NCBI GenBank assembly: GCA_014338405.1
Contig: JTDE01001014.1
Location: 56,033-120,032, forward strand
Reading direction: 5' to 3'
DNA from: Paragonimus skrjabini miyazakii
Taxonomy: Eukaryota; Platyhelminthes; Trematoda; Plagiorchiida; Troglotrematidae
Length of the DNA stretch: 64,000 nucleotides
The position numbers and the translations under genes were made by a program. Shown in pieces: positions 1 to 12,200 of this stretch (the first letter of the stretch is position 1; every line of letters begins with the position of its first letter). A model generated the notes under the pieces. It ran no database searches and was not told the origin of the DNA. It worked only from the letters and a program-made list of their open reading frames with translations.

Positions 1-623
1 CAGCAACCTCGCAGAAGCACTTTGCATTTTGAGGCTGTAAAGCGCATTTCGAAGTACTTCGCAGAACGCGAAATAGCGTTTAGCGTTGTCTGCGCCGCTT
101 GAAAGTTGTCAAACAGCAACGCCTTATCGTTAGGATAATCAAGATCAGTCAGCCTTCCACCAGGTAGGAGGTCGGCACCGGCATCATTTGAGTGACACAG
201 ACATTCCTCCATTATTGCGTCTATGATGAAATTGAGCAAAAATGATGAAAGGGAATAGCTTTGACGTACACCACTCGTGGTATTGAGACCGCTAGACAGT
301 TCATCGTAAACACTAACCTGAGCCGAAGTATGGGAGTAAAGCGCCAACAGTATGTTCACATACTTGGTCAGTACACCCCAGCATTTATGCGACCCTAAAA
401 GTGTAAATCGGTCCACCGAATCGAACGCACCTTTATGGTCGAGTAATACGGCAATCGTTGGCCGGCCGTACACATGACACTGCCCCAAAATTTGACGAAG
501 GGTAAAAATGTGATCTATCCATCCCCGCCTAGGGCGAAACCCTCTCTATTCTTTCCTAATGTTCAACTCCCGAACTGCAGTGAGTCGACGAAGTATAATG
601 GATGCCAGAACCGTTGAAATGAC
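1..623 (-). repeat. 623-bp arm of an exact inverted repeat (partner 28866-29488)
   Basis: By eye, every base from 1 to 623 is the reverse complement of 28866-29488 without indels. It encodes the RT palm of the RTE-like element. Identity stops abruptly at 623/28866; beyond that the copies are clearly diverged. The partner continues rightwards, but this arm is cut by the window start. Confidence 0.9.
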
Positions 624-673
624 GGGTCAAACTAATTCTCCTATGGTTTTCACAAGAGCTCCTGATACCTTTC

Positions 674-1138
674 TTAAATATAGGAACTTTTTATCGCGTG
701 ACCCCAGCACGGAGGGATGGTTTCCGTCATCCACACAAGTTGAAACAGCTGAATCATGGCCTCAACTAACACCTCTTCACCTTCTTTGAAAAGTACCGGC
801 ACGATATCATCTGGACCAGCAGCCTTATTACGAGTGAGAGCCGAGATGAGATTGCGAACCTCAGTCTCGGTGAGTGGTTCTATATCTGCCGACCAGGGCG
901 TTACATCAGAAGTTTGTGGAGGCAGCACGGTAGAAGCAGGAGGCCAGCTAAATTGACCCTCGAAGTTTTCCGCCCAACGCTCCAACCTTCTGGACTTACT
1001 GTAGATTAGTGTGCCATCTGCCTCGGTGATAGCTTCACTGACAGACGGTCGCCTGGGACCAGTAGTACGGATCAGCTTAAATAGATTGCCGGTGTTCCCT
1101 GAGACGAAAGCGGTTTCCATTTCCCTAACGTTGTCCAC
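674..1138 (-). pseudogene. EN-RT linker and RT N-terminal fragment of RTE-like copy 1
   Basis: A 154-codon open stretch contains RRPSVSEAITEADGTLI, RLERWAENFEGQFSWPP, LTETEVRNLISALTRNKAAG and TETIPPCWGH, typical of the region just before the RT fingers. It is about two-thirds identical in protein to copy 2 over this span. This contrasts with the adjacent 1-623 segment, which matches copy 2 exactly. Confidence 0.85.
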
Positions 1139-1760
1139 TAACCAAGCCTCACGATCAACCTTCAGACTACGTTTCGGCTTCCTATGGATATCTCTTCAAG
1201 ACTTATTATGTGAACTGTGTTAGGGCACCCACTCTTTTACCGTCTCAAGCCGCCTCCGTCGTGAGGAAGAAAAAAAACGATTGACTCAGTCCCAATTAGC
1301 GGGACTTCAAATCGGTCGAGACTTTTTATACCGCTTTGCTCACTAGTGACCCTAACTCTTTTTTTTCGGTAACTGTTCTCTTTGATGTCCTGGGATCGCT
1401 TGGTCATTACGCACCTTATGGATACTTTGTAATTGTCGCCTTTGTCGCACACGTGTTGGAGCGGAACAAAGCTTGTCTTGGGAACTAAATCGCGGGACAG
1501 TTGCGGCATTTTGCGGACTGAGATTTTCACGTTAATTATTACCGGGAAGAGAATCCGAATTCTATCAAGCGTTCCACTATATCAAGGATAAAACAGCCTA
1601 TCGTTTAGGAGTGTTTGCAACAAACTGCCAGTAGAAACCGTCCGTCTGGCTTCTAATAACTCCAGAGATTTCTCTGAGATCCAAGATGTTTGTTAAGCTT
1701 ATGTATCCCTGTACCGCATGCTGCAGTACCTGCTTTTTGAACAACCTGTGAGATTTAAGT

Positions 1761-2222
1761 TCAGCAACTATTAGGATCTTCGTAGTGAATACCACAAAGG
1801 CAGCTTTCTAAGCTGTTTTGGTACTTATGCTTTACCGATGGTAAAGCCAATTTCTCAACGGCCAGTCGTTGCTGTCGGTGGGGCCGTTGTCCAACAAAAA
1901 TAAGAACAAAACGACAACATACCAATGCATGATCTGTGTCCAAGTGCGTGCTCCAATAAAAACGACATTGTTGAATGGAACCCCGCCGCCTGTAACTAAC
2001 AGCTATGTGGTCTATCTGATACCAGGCCTGATTCGGAGCAGGCGGGTGCCAAGTATAGCATTGACGTGAACGATGCCTGAAACTAGTGCTGGCTAAAAAT
2101 AGCTTATGCTCAGTGCACAACTGCAACAATCGCCCGTCATTATCTGACCGGTGTGACGCTATCCCAAACCTGCCACCTAAACGAGATTCGGCCTCACGAA
2201 GGCGGTTGACCTGAGTATTCAT
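1761..2222 (-). pseudogene. EN domain fragment of RTE-like copy 1
   Basis: A 153-codon open stretch encodes the C-terminal half of the EN domain and the linker. Visible motifs are EAESRLGGRFGIASHRSDN, QIDHIAVSYR and the catalytic TDHALV, followed by the basic linker GQRPHRQQRLAVEKLALP. It is closely similar to the equivalent part of copy 2. Stop codons on both sides separate it from the other fragments. Confidence 0.85.
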
Positions 2223-3164
2223 ATCTCAGGCCAGAACGATTATATCAGAGCCACGTGTCGATCGAAGGAGGGCGAACAGATCCGAATAAAATGCATCCTT
2301 GACGCCGACGTCACTACAGTCAGTAGGAGCGTATGCTCACACAATGGATAACTTTCTGAAAGTCTTGCGTCTAGAGTTGGTATTGACAGAACCTGTCAAG
2401 CGGACGGCACAGTTTTATTGTTAACAGGAAACCAATCTACTAATGCGGCTGCATCTATCGTGCTGAGGACTATACCTACTCCAGCCTGATCTGTAACGTC
2501 GACTGTGGAGTCACCCGAAGTATATAATCAGTGTCGGGTAGACAGTGCGGATGCTGTCAGTTTCGTAGGTTGACTACTGTCCTGGATTCTAGTCTCTGTA
2601 ACAGAACAGACGTCGACATTTAACGGGCCCATCATTCATGTGAGCGACCTGTTGATCTATCTGTTTTAGAGTGCGAACGTTGAAGGCATCTATATTTCTT
2701 CGCATTCTAGGTCTTACTAAGGGACGAGGGAGACCTGAGGTTGAGTGATAAGAGGTGGGACTTACCGGCACGGTTATACTATTATTAACCACATGTTTTG
2801 TGGGAGCTGCAGAGTAATCACCAGAACTGGGAGTCGGGAGGGGCCTGAGAGCTAAATTTGCTAGGATAGTGGGTGAGAGTTAAACAGTAGCACGCTTGCA
2901 CCTTTCCACTCTGTTATATGCAGCAGATAAAGCAACCCGGTTTATACTGCGAGACGGCCGATGCAGTATGGAACTGCTGGAACTCCCAACCTGGAGGACC
3001 AGGAGACTAGTTTGTCAGACCTCTACCTATTGGCCTGCCTGGCATGAGTGACTCTGTCGGTATGGTGACCACACCGTCCAGTTTAGCCCAATAGGTCATC
3101 GAGATGCACAAGCCGTCACACCGTGTCAAAGTTCAGTCTCTTTGTGACAGAGTATCTTTTGTGC

Positions 3165-3672
3165 ACAACAACAAACGCAATCCCACACGAACGACCGTTT
3201 CCCATAACGGAAATTCAACTTCAGGCGTCTCTTTACCGAGCTGGCTCACCGTTCCGGGACCGGTACTATTGCGGCCTCATTTAAGATCTTCAAAGTTTGA
3301 CTCCCTGATTGAGGATGCTGAGCTATTCGAATGCAGTCTACGGTATGTTAACGTCCGCCTCCTCAACGGGAAAAAAGAAACAAACCATTAGTCACCTATC
3401 TTCGAAGGACCAGTTTGCGCATTCCCTCCTTGACGATATCTACTGCTATGACAATACCGGTTCTGATCCCTTTGCCGAGGTCCAGTGCTCAAATCAGCTC
3501 GAACTTGACAGTGGTACTTGAACTGCAGACCGACCCTGTCCAACAAGAGGTCACAACTGCGGGATCTCTCTCTGAGCCTCACATCGAAAATATCTGTAGA
3601 CCGGAAATAACACCACTACTAGAAAAACAACAACGAACTGGTCCATACAACCTGAGGAGCAGAGAAGCCTAA
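3165..3672 (+). pseudogene. Ty3/gypsy retrotransposon pol C-terminus (decayed)
   Basis: Broken frames carry the end of a gypsy-type integrase/pol: PGPVLLRPHLRSSKFDSLIE, DAELFECSLRYVNVRLLNGK, then in another frame QQRTGPYNLRSREA and a stop at 3670-3672. The charged tail ending YNLRSR is a common gypsy pol ending. At least two frameshifts separate the pieces. It directly abuts the 5' end of RTE-like copy 1, so one probably inserted into the other. A CsRn1-like family, known from trematodes, is likely but unproven. Confidence 0.7.
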
Positions 3673-4029
3673 TATTACTTTCACATTTATCTCTGGAAAC
3701 ATTTTCCTTGATCTTCTCTTTAACCTCCATCTTCACTTATTCTCTGGAGACATTTTCTGTGCATTTATTCTAGACGTCGTCAACACCCACTCTCCTGACT
3801 ATTTCCATAGCATTCTGTGCGAAACTTGTCCCAAACAGCTCAAAGTGGCCGAGGTGAATGTAAGACCGTTCATTAATTCGCATCATTAACTGACTGTTTC
3901 ATTGCATGTTTTTTGTTTCATCTTTTCAGCTCCCATACCACCGTTGTTAGATGAATAAAGTTTAATTCTTAGACGACAAGTCTTTCATATTCAATCTTGG
4001 TTGCTCGCTCGCCTGTCATTTACATAACA
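3671..4029 (+). mobile_element. Putative 3' LTR of the gypsy fragment
   Basis: It begins right after the pol stop codon, contains an AATAAA at ~3954 suitable for the R region, and ends in gcctgtcatttacataaca, with a CA end typical of LTRs. No 5' LTR partner is visible, so the limits are inferred. Confidence 0.5.
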
Positions 4030-5689
4030 ATATGGTTATCACGTTCGTTAATTATTGGGTGGTTTTCTATAGCTGGCATTTTGCGGAATAAGGTTCTAAT
4101 GCATGCATTCTTACAAAAGAAGTAATTAATGACGCGTGAAAGCACCTCCTCATTCAAAATTCTTCTGGTTACGAGCGTTCTTTAGCATTGTGCGTCTATG
4201 TTGGTTTGTGACTGTTAGTTCTAAAGTCGGTGTCGTTAGCTGGGGTCACTGGGGTTGGTATTCACTTGTTCGCTGGTCCTAGCTAAACATTTTGACTTTA
4301 GATAAACGGAACAGAGAATTAAAAGACTAAAGAGTGTGATGCATATGAATAAATCTTACATGGCCTAGTACTACTGTGCCCTCAGTCACCGTTCATTTGT
4401 TTGCTGGTCGTGGTCCAAGTTGCCTAGTGCTTCTAGAATGCAGAACCCAGGAGCGTGTCCACAGTAGCATTTCGTATTCTAACTGCCCATTGTTTCGTGA
4501 CAATTTAGGTCACATTTAAAGTCTATACTGTTAGGCTGCTCATATCTTGACAAGAACCATCGATGTAACGGAATCTTCAACCTGCACATGTGTTTACTAG
4601 TATGTGCTAATACGTCTGAGATGCATGGCTTTCTCTGAGAGTTCGAGTCGGCATTCTACAAGTTCTCATCGGGCTATGTGGGTTGGCCTCGGCTTAAAGG
4701 TTTTGCATGCCGTTCATTCAGAGCTGAACTCTCATATTGTGCTGCTGAATACGTGCTCAGCGGTATCACGCTCTAAACCACTGAGAGTGATGTTCCATGA
4801 AACGCACGGATAGATCGGATAAATCTGTAGAGAACTTTTTTTAATGGGAAGTAGGTATACTTGTGTAAATTTATGAGTTTCCAGGTGGATTTTTGTTTTA
4901 TGCTCTTCATGTATGTAGACAACTTTTCCGCCTATATGTAGCCGATGTTGTGCGAAGTGATTCTAGTTACCTAAACATATGCGTTTATGTTTATTGTATT
5001 TGATTACCTAGTTCTCAACTGATCTTCAATGGACTACATCTTGAGGCCATGTGATCGACAATTTTTGTCATTACAGTTGAGCTAATGTTAGCTGCCGTAG
5101 TGCATTTCAAAGCTGACATTTTCTACTGGGGTTTTCGCTATGTTAGTTTAACTGTTTGTATTTGTGAGCAAGCCTACCCAAGCTTCTATGTCTCTCAAAC
5201 CATTGTTTCGCATTACTCGCGAACGACGTTCGGGCAAGTAATGAAGTGATTGTGGATAACTACAAGACCTGCACACAGGCAGTTACTTCAAAATTGTCAC
5301 GTTTGTCATTTGACGCTCTGTATCTGAATGCGACGTGATCCGTTAAGTTCATAGTTGGATGGATTATGTGAGCTTCCTTTACCATAGTGTAGACTTACAG
5401 TACTTTACGAGTTGCATGGTGGATATATGTTGCCAAATTTCTAGACATCATTGTTGTACACTATATAAACACTGTCCGACTTCTATTCAAAATTAAAACA
5501 ACGCATTCAAGTGCTCATAACAGTGATAATTTGAATGGTATTCAACTGCTTGGTCCGCTTGTGCGTGTAAACACTATAGAACATGTTGAGTTTATTAGAA
5601 CGTGAACTGTTGTCTGATAAGACATACATAATAATACTGCCAGACTTCGTCGATTAACTGACTAGATTATCCTGCTTGGCAAAAGTCAG
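4030..5689. other. Upstream region, no gene recognised
   Basis: AT-leaning sequence between the LTR and the reverse SINE piece, with only short random ORFs. Any TOR promoter or untranslated first exon would have to lie here or further left, but no TATA, initiator or CpG-rich signal stood out. Confidence 0.5.
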
Positions 5690-5870
5690 GAGCTCATTAA
5701 TTTGAGTTTGATTACTGATGAGTAGTAGAGGATTTTGGTTTTCATATAGATTGAACATCACCCACAATTGATCGAAGCTGCCGTATTTCCATAGATTTTC
5801 CAGTCGGCCCATTTCGAATAGCAGAAGTACTAGACTCGAGTTTCGCTCTCATTTTGAGTTTGGTTAAGTA
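5690..5870 (-). repeat. SINE-like repeat, reverse copy
   Basis: The reverse complement shares a long block with 37000-37170: gagcgaaactcgagtctagt, then gggccgactggaaa, then gatcaatt(g/a)tgggtgatgttcaa and tactcatcagtaat. The copy at 37 kb carries a tRNA-like head with A and B boxes; this one lacks it and may be 5'-truncated. It ends about 170 bp before TOR exon 1. Confidence 0.75.
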
Positions 5871-6030
5871 TATCTCGGTTTGTTCTAAAGCTGTCTGATA
5901 GCGCAATTTCATTTCGCATGCCAACAACTCAGGCAAAGTTGTGCTAACTATCCACATTAGTAAAATATTCATATCGTGATAGAAACGACACTGAAAAACG
6001 TTTTTCTTAAAAGCAGTTTACTTTTTCTAT

Positions 6031-6046
6031 TTTAGAGGACGCTGAC
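6031..6046 (+). promoter_or_regulatory. 3' splice acceptor immediately before the TOR start codon
   Basis: A pyrimidine-rich run ending in tattttag stops at 6035, and the ATG follows after 11 nt. Two readings are possible: a 5'UTR intron with a non-coding first exon upstream, or a spliced-leader trans-splice acceptor, as used by many flatworm mRNAs. The sequence does not decide. No upstream exon or promoter was recognised. Confidence 0.6.
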
Positions 6047-6272
6047 ATGAATCTTACTAATGTAGTTTCTCGGCTTGTGGACGGTCTGAAATCACGCAAT
6101 GAGGAGGATCGGTTGCGAACTGTGCAAGAATTATACAGGATCGTTGATCGGGAATTGAAAGAAGTATCAATACAGAGCTATGTGTTTTGTCTGGACTTGA
6201 TGTGTAACCAGCTATTAAATATGTACGCAGTTGGCGAAATTTGGGAGAAGAAAGGAGCCGTAATCGGAATGG
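6047..6272 (+). CDS. TOR: TOR exon 1 (start codon, residues 1-75)
   Basis: The exon encodes the first HEAT helices. GLKSRNEEDR and ELKEVS match the human GLKSRNEE and ELREMS segments, and the exon ends in KKGAVIGM. The ATG at 6047 is chosen because similarity starts a few residues later and an AG acceptor (tattttag) ends at 6035, only 11 nt upstream. The start is therefore either preceded by a 5'UTR intron or is a trans-splice site. The donor GTAAGT begins at 6273 and the exon ends in phase 1. Human mTOR has a longer low-complexity N-terminus that is absent here. Confidence 0.93.
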
Positions 6273-9200
6273 GTAAGTTTAAAATAATTGTTTTGTATCA
6301 TTCTCGTGCTCAAACGCTAACAGAAATAAGCGAGATCTTTGTGTAATCTTCAACATATTTCCCGCAGAAGTTTCCTTGCTTTTTATAATTGTTGAGTAAT
6401 TCCTTTCTTGTTCGAACCTAACAGAAGTGTACATTTTCCTATCAAGTGCACACTAACGGTATTTCTACCCTCCTTGTCAAGTGGGCTATGCAAAGTGATA
6501 AATGCAGTCGACTGTTGATGCGATGACCTACACTTCGGTGATTCAGCTAATGGTGAATCTCCACATGGGGTTTTTCTACATTTCGACGTGGAATCCAATA
6601 GATTCTGCGAGTTGCACTAAGATAGACAGTTTGTTTACTCTCAGTAGGTATACAAAAAATCTCGAAGTTGAGGTTGCAAGATTAATTGTTCAACCTGAAA
6701 AACGGTTAAATCAGTGGATTACGCAAACACAGCATCCGTAATTTCCTTGTGCAACAAGGGTTCCAGGTACATGAGTTTATCCACTTGTACGTTTTTACGG
6801 TCATTTATTGTCGAAATACCTTCTAAACTACTCCAAATGTCACTGTTGTATGAAATTTGAAACATTGGATCGTTTTGGGCCATTTGAATAGAATAGTCTG
6901 AATATACTAGGTACGATTTGGAGGGCTTCCAGGTGTTCACTAGTTAGACAGAACTTTTGTTATCTTGGAGACCATTGGAAGTTGGGTGACAGATCAACCA
7001 GCTTGACCTTCAGCCGGTTGCCATCATCCTCCGATATGAGAACCGAAACATTTAACTGGACATACAAATTCTCAAATTGTGCATCCAACAGGGTTATATT
7101 TGTGTGCTGGTTGACATTTTAAACATCCTTATCAAAGACTAGATGTGTATCCTTTGAAAGACACTTTCGAATTAATACCATGTATTGAAAATATGAATAT
7201 TGCCACAGGCACGATGATGTTAATTCTCTATTTATAAACATACCACTATGCGAAACAGTAGATTTCATATTGTATTCAACTCTGTTTATCCTGCAACGTT
7301 TCATCCGAAAATAGATCAGACTTACTCCTGTGGAAAATGTCACTGCGAAAGTACCCAAAGAAGCGGTTTATATCAAACTCTCCTTCAAAGGTGACAGTTT
7401 GATAAACACTTTTAGGATGATGATCATTGCCGCGTTGAAACATGTATATGTTGTATATCAGGCAGCTTTGTTTGTAAGTAGTATAGTGCGCGCATTTGGG
7501 GACCAAAACGCAAGTATCAACGCTAGGAAGATGGTGGACCAGAACCGACTGTGGGAATAGTGTGTACGCACTATGGGGACGTGTCACCTGGGCGAACGGT
7601 AATGTACTGCTGCGTAATGTGTGTGAATGCACGTCAGCCGTGCAAATGAGTGTACACGTTCGTGGTCCTATGTTTTAGCATAGCCTGTACGGTTTTTCAT
7701 GCAGCAAACAACTTCACAGGCCGGGCGTATTTTGCGGTCACAACATATATAATGCAGAAAAGTTTGTCCTACTCTCACAAACGACTAGCTTTCCTCCACC
7801 CCCGGTCGAAAAGCAAAGTCGTATGCTTTTCACCAGTTATTGTGTCTATCAATTCTCCCGCAGTTGCGGAGAAAGAATGCTTGAAATCAGGGCCAAGGAG
7901 CACATCTCAAAGTGGTTAATAGTTGCATTAACTCAGCCGCTAGTGAGTAGCATTCAACGAGGACGGAACGCCGCTTCATCCATTGCAAGGCACTTATTGA
8001 TCACAGGTCACAGCGTCAATATCGCGTCTTCGTTTAAGGTCTTGATGAACGCCCACAGCTCACAAATTCTCAAGTGTGTCGAAGCTTTGTTAGTCAGCCG
8101 CCGGCAGCATGTTCTGTGCTCACAAAAACAACTGTTATTCTTTGCTTATTTTGGGTTTAGTCGTGAGTACCAATCACGGTCCAGCTCGATTTGTACTTTT
8201 GACCGTTCAGTTTGAATGTTGTTTGGTTTTGTGTCCGCTGACTGTTCTGTTTTATTATTGTTGTGTTGATGTATCTGATTGAGTGTTAAGCCTACTGAAT
8301 GTGTACGTGCTTCTGATGAATTAAGTGACGTAAATCAGAAAGCTGTCATTCAGTATGTTGATCGTACGTGTATGATACCAATGAGGAAGTTACTTCCGAT
8401 CGATATCCTTCATCGTTCCTTGTTCAAACATGCGGATGGCTGTCTAGTCTTTAAAGCTGTAAACATAACATGCCAAATAATCTGGCTTCATCGCCCAATC
8501 AACCGGGGGTATTGTTACGTGATTAATCATGGCCACTGCTGTTTTTGCGCTTCAATCTGACTTGTAGTTCCACATCATGTGTATACGAACTAGCCATGAC
8601 CGAACTGAGGAACGTGAATTTTACATGTAGCCACTAACAAACTGGCTGGAGCTTCTATCACTGGCCTTTGAATATCCCATGTGAATGCGACTACCCATCT
8701 CCGGCTGTCTAGAATGCAGCTCTCAGTTGTAAGATACCCGCCAAATTAATTTCTTATTAGACGACCTCGAATGTGTCCTAGTCGGCGCTAGTGACGTTTT
8801 CACTGCCGTTAGATTCTGAGTTCTGGAAGTCTGGATTGCCTTCCAAACTTTGCTTTACAAAGGAGGGTACGCTACCAGTAGCAGTGTGCACATTTTTTCT
8901 AAGTGGAGACGAAAATCTTTTTACTCCCGATCCTCACTGTCTTCGCTCGTATTTGGTGGATCGACCGAGCCGGTTGTACTTAGATAAGTTATTGAAAAAA
9001 CGTAACCAATCGACTTCAGGACTAATTGGTCAGTTGTTGTTGCTTGTGTGTGTTGTGCATACCAGCATGCACGTCTGTTTTTTCCGACACTGACGGTTAT
9101 AGCTAATGGTGATAGGAAATGACGCCACCTGAAGGCATCGCCAGATAGGCTAGCCCGTATAGGGCCATGCAAGTTTCCGGGCTGTGGTCCATATTACCAT

Positions 9201-12200
9201 TTTTTGTGTGCTAAAAATCCGACGGTGTGCCTGGTATTCACTATCGGGTGTATTCATGCACGTTCTAGGTATCCTGTTTTTCGTTAACGTTGTACCGCTG
9301 TACCGCTCCCGGCTTATATTCGATATAAACTCAGTTGAATAAGACCGGGGAGCTTGTTGACGATCATTGGATAATTGTTTACTCAGGTTGATCAGTAATT
9401 AAAAGCGGTTGAACGGTTGTTCTGTTTTTTTTAGTATAAAGTTAGCTACTAAGCTAACTATGCCAAAATATATTACCATTGTTAGAGAGCAATAATCAGT
9501 GTGCGGCCGCTAAGCACCCCAGAGAAACGACAGTTGCAAGATAGGTGTAGAGTACTTAACGAACTGAGACAGTAAACATAGGGACTGTTTAGAAGAGATC
9601 CGACTGTAAAAAATCCAGGCTTTAGCTGGATTCAAATAAGCGTTAGAAACAGCATATCCGAACACGGAAACGCTCTACCAGCTGACCTACGAAGCCATGC
9701 TGGGAGCTGGGAAATTTACATTTGGACTCTGTTACTCACCCGTCATTTCATCTCATGTGGAATCCACCAAGTTATCCAAGGGACCGACTGCCCTTGTAAA
9801 ATTTCTGAAGCAGTTCACGCTGGAATTCACCAACGCCACTGTTGAAATTGTGTTACTAACGAGTAGTTTGGCAGATTTAATTCCACATGAGACAGTGGAC
9901 GAGTGGGTAACAGAGTCCAAATGTGAAGTTTCCAAGCTGAAATGGTAGAGAGCCGCCGCATTTGGACATGCTGTTTTCATCACTGGTGTGAATCCAACCG
10001 AATCCCAGATTTTCCACACTTGGGTCCTCTTGTAGATTAACTGGTCTGTTACATTACTTTTTGATAATAAGGAATGCTTGGTAGGTGTAACGACGGAAGT
10101 CATCTTTTGATGAACATATGGACCATACAAACACATTTATCTAACTTTTGGATTTCCAGCTGGGCTTGTGCACGACTCAGACTGTCGTTGATCTCAACAG
10201 TAACATAAAATGACAGTTACAAAGGGTACAGTCTAGGCATAATGCACCAACACTATTTAGAAGAATCAGCAATCTTACATGTAGACAGACCATCAACTAC
10301 GCAGGATCGGCTGATTTTCAACTCATGAAACACATCACAAACATCGCTAGCACGTACAACTGTGTTTCCACCTTGTTCGCATAAATGAACACTCGCGAAA
10401 TAGCAGAGGTCAATATCTCTATTTTTTGCATAACCGGCTTTGTTCGCTTGTTTTGGAAACTTGCACCATAATTACTCCCAACAATTTAGTAACGACGTCT
10501 GATTACCAGTCACATGACCACTGGTTGAGTCCGGTTGCCACGATCCTTCCTGTCCAGGTTTGAGCAGCTTGTCGGTACTCAATCCACAAGCGATCTTGCA
10601 AGTTGTATGACAACGAGTGCCTTATGGTATATAAGCTGAAACGTGAATTCTTACCCTTTTTTAACCTCATGGGAGCGTTTTTCGTTGGTATAATTTCACA
10701 CTCAAATTTTAACAGTCAGCAATTGAACCACAATAGCTGACTTCGATTCGATTCAGGCAAACGACAAGCTCAGGATTTAAATTTATTTGCTAATCAAGTC
10801 AAGTTAGTTGTACACTTTATGCAGCCCTAAAAGTGAACTTTCAGCTTTTAACGTACTCAAATCTTTGGCAACCGGAAGACAATGGACTTAGTGGGCTTGA
10901 CTCACAAAACAATGATAACAGTATACACGGACCTCAGAAAGTCATTGTTGAATCGCAATCGGTATCAGTTGCGAACATCCATCATTTCAGTTTCGCGATT
11001 AATTCAAGCATAAGAAAGCTGGGTTTGTGTACAAGTTTCGCTATGTAACTAACAATGGGGTGCGTGCAAACGAATGTTTGTACCAGGATCCAGACGTACC
11101 GTTGGGAGATCCGAATAAAGGGAGGAGGGAATTGTGTGAGGTAGAATGTTCTCTGAAAGCCTTTTGCACCTTTTTGAAGTGATGAGACAAAAAAATCAAT
11201 AGATTGTTTACGGGGAATGCCAGTGCAACGGAATACATGTTTTAGGGATCTGGAAAAAATACAGTCTTTCTACAACAAACCAGGGAAGTAGTTGGTAAAC
11301 AATATATCCAGTGAGGGAGGGGGGCACATAAACCTTGATAGATTATGGAGAAAGATTTTAAGCGCCGAACAGAAAACGTTTTCGGACTTTGGTGAAAGAA
11401 ATGGAGGTGGAGGCAAATGAGAGAATCATTCTTTGATTTTTATTGGCCCGATTTACATGTACTCTTTGGATAAAAACATTAATCTACTGAAGTGGAACAT
11501 CGCTTACACAATTCGGCCCCAAGTAAAACTCTGAGGTTTTATCGTGCTTTCCTGTATAGTTTTCAGTCAATTATGAGTTTGATGGAAGATGGCTGTTCGC
11601 TAATTTTTGTTTCTGTGGTGGAAACCACTCACCCAAAGTAATCCACTTCTAACAAGACATCATTTCGCTAATCATTGTATCTAGACGTTTCAGCACTGAC
11701 CCTTACCAAATTGATTCTGCTTGGCTGATATAACTTCTCTTTTTGATCAATCCGACGATGTCCGGGAACCACCGTCTTATTTAAGATTTAATCTACCTTG
11801 ACATTCCATCGGGTGTTGCATAACTCATTCTTACCGAGCCTAAGGTCTCACGTTGTCCAAAATAAGATTTGCCGCTGGAAAGAAGCTAGAATCAAATCTG
11901 ACTCGAACCTCTCCTCTTCTGCACCCATTTCAACAGGTGCGTCTCAAGATTCGTTTCTTAGATCAACCACTTTTTCATTGCTCCCCTTTTGTTAGCCCTA
12001 GCATTTTCAACTAAATACATTGCACCTCTGACATTCAGACAACAGCCGTTTGTGCTCAGATTGAGACCACGGGGACTCATACCCCAACTTCATGCTCTCT
12101 GATTGGTTAGTTCATACGAGAACGAAGTCACTACTTGATTCAGTGTTGGAACTAAACGTCGAACGCAATTTTTATCACAACAAAGCTAATAGGTGCACCC

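Larger units (their letters stand above)
1..3130 (-). mobile_element. RTE-like non-LTR retrotransposon, copy 1 (decayed, cut by window start)
   Basis: Read on the minus strand, the element runs from ~3130 to 1: a 5' leader, an apurinic-like endonuclease (EN) domain and a reverse transcriptase (RT) domain, with its 3' part beyond the left edge. The EN shows SRLGGRFGIASHRSD, YQIDHIAVSYR and LDTDHALVCCRF; the DH is the catalytic pair typical of this family. The RT part shows NKAAGPDD and AFDSVDR. Frames are broken by stops and shifts, so it is inactive. It is homologous to copy 2 at ~26.6-30.5 kb in opposite orientation. EN/RT organisation and the RT tail suggest the RTE clade; CR1 is the alternative. 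The 5' boundary is approximate. Confidence 0.88.
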
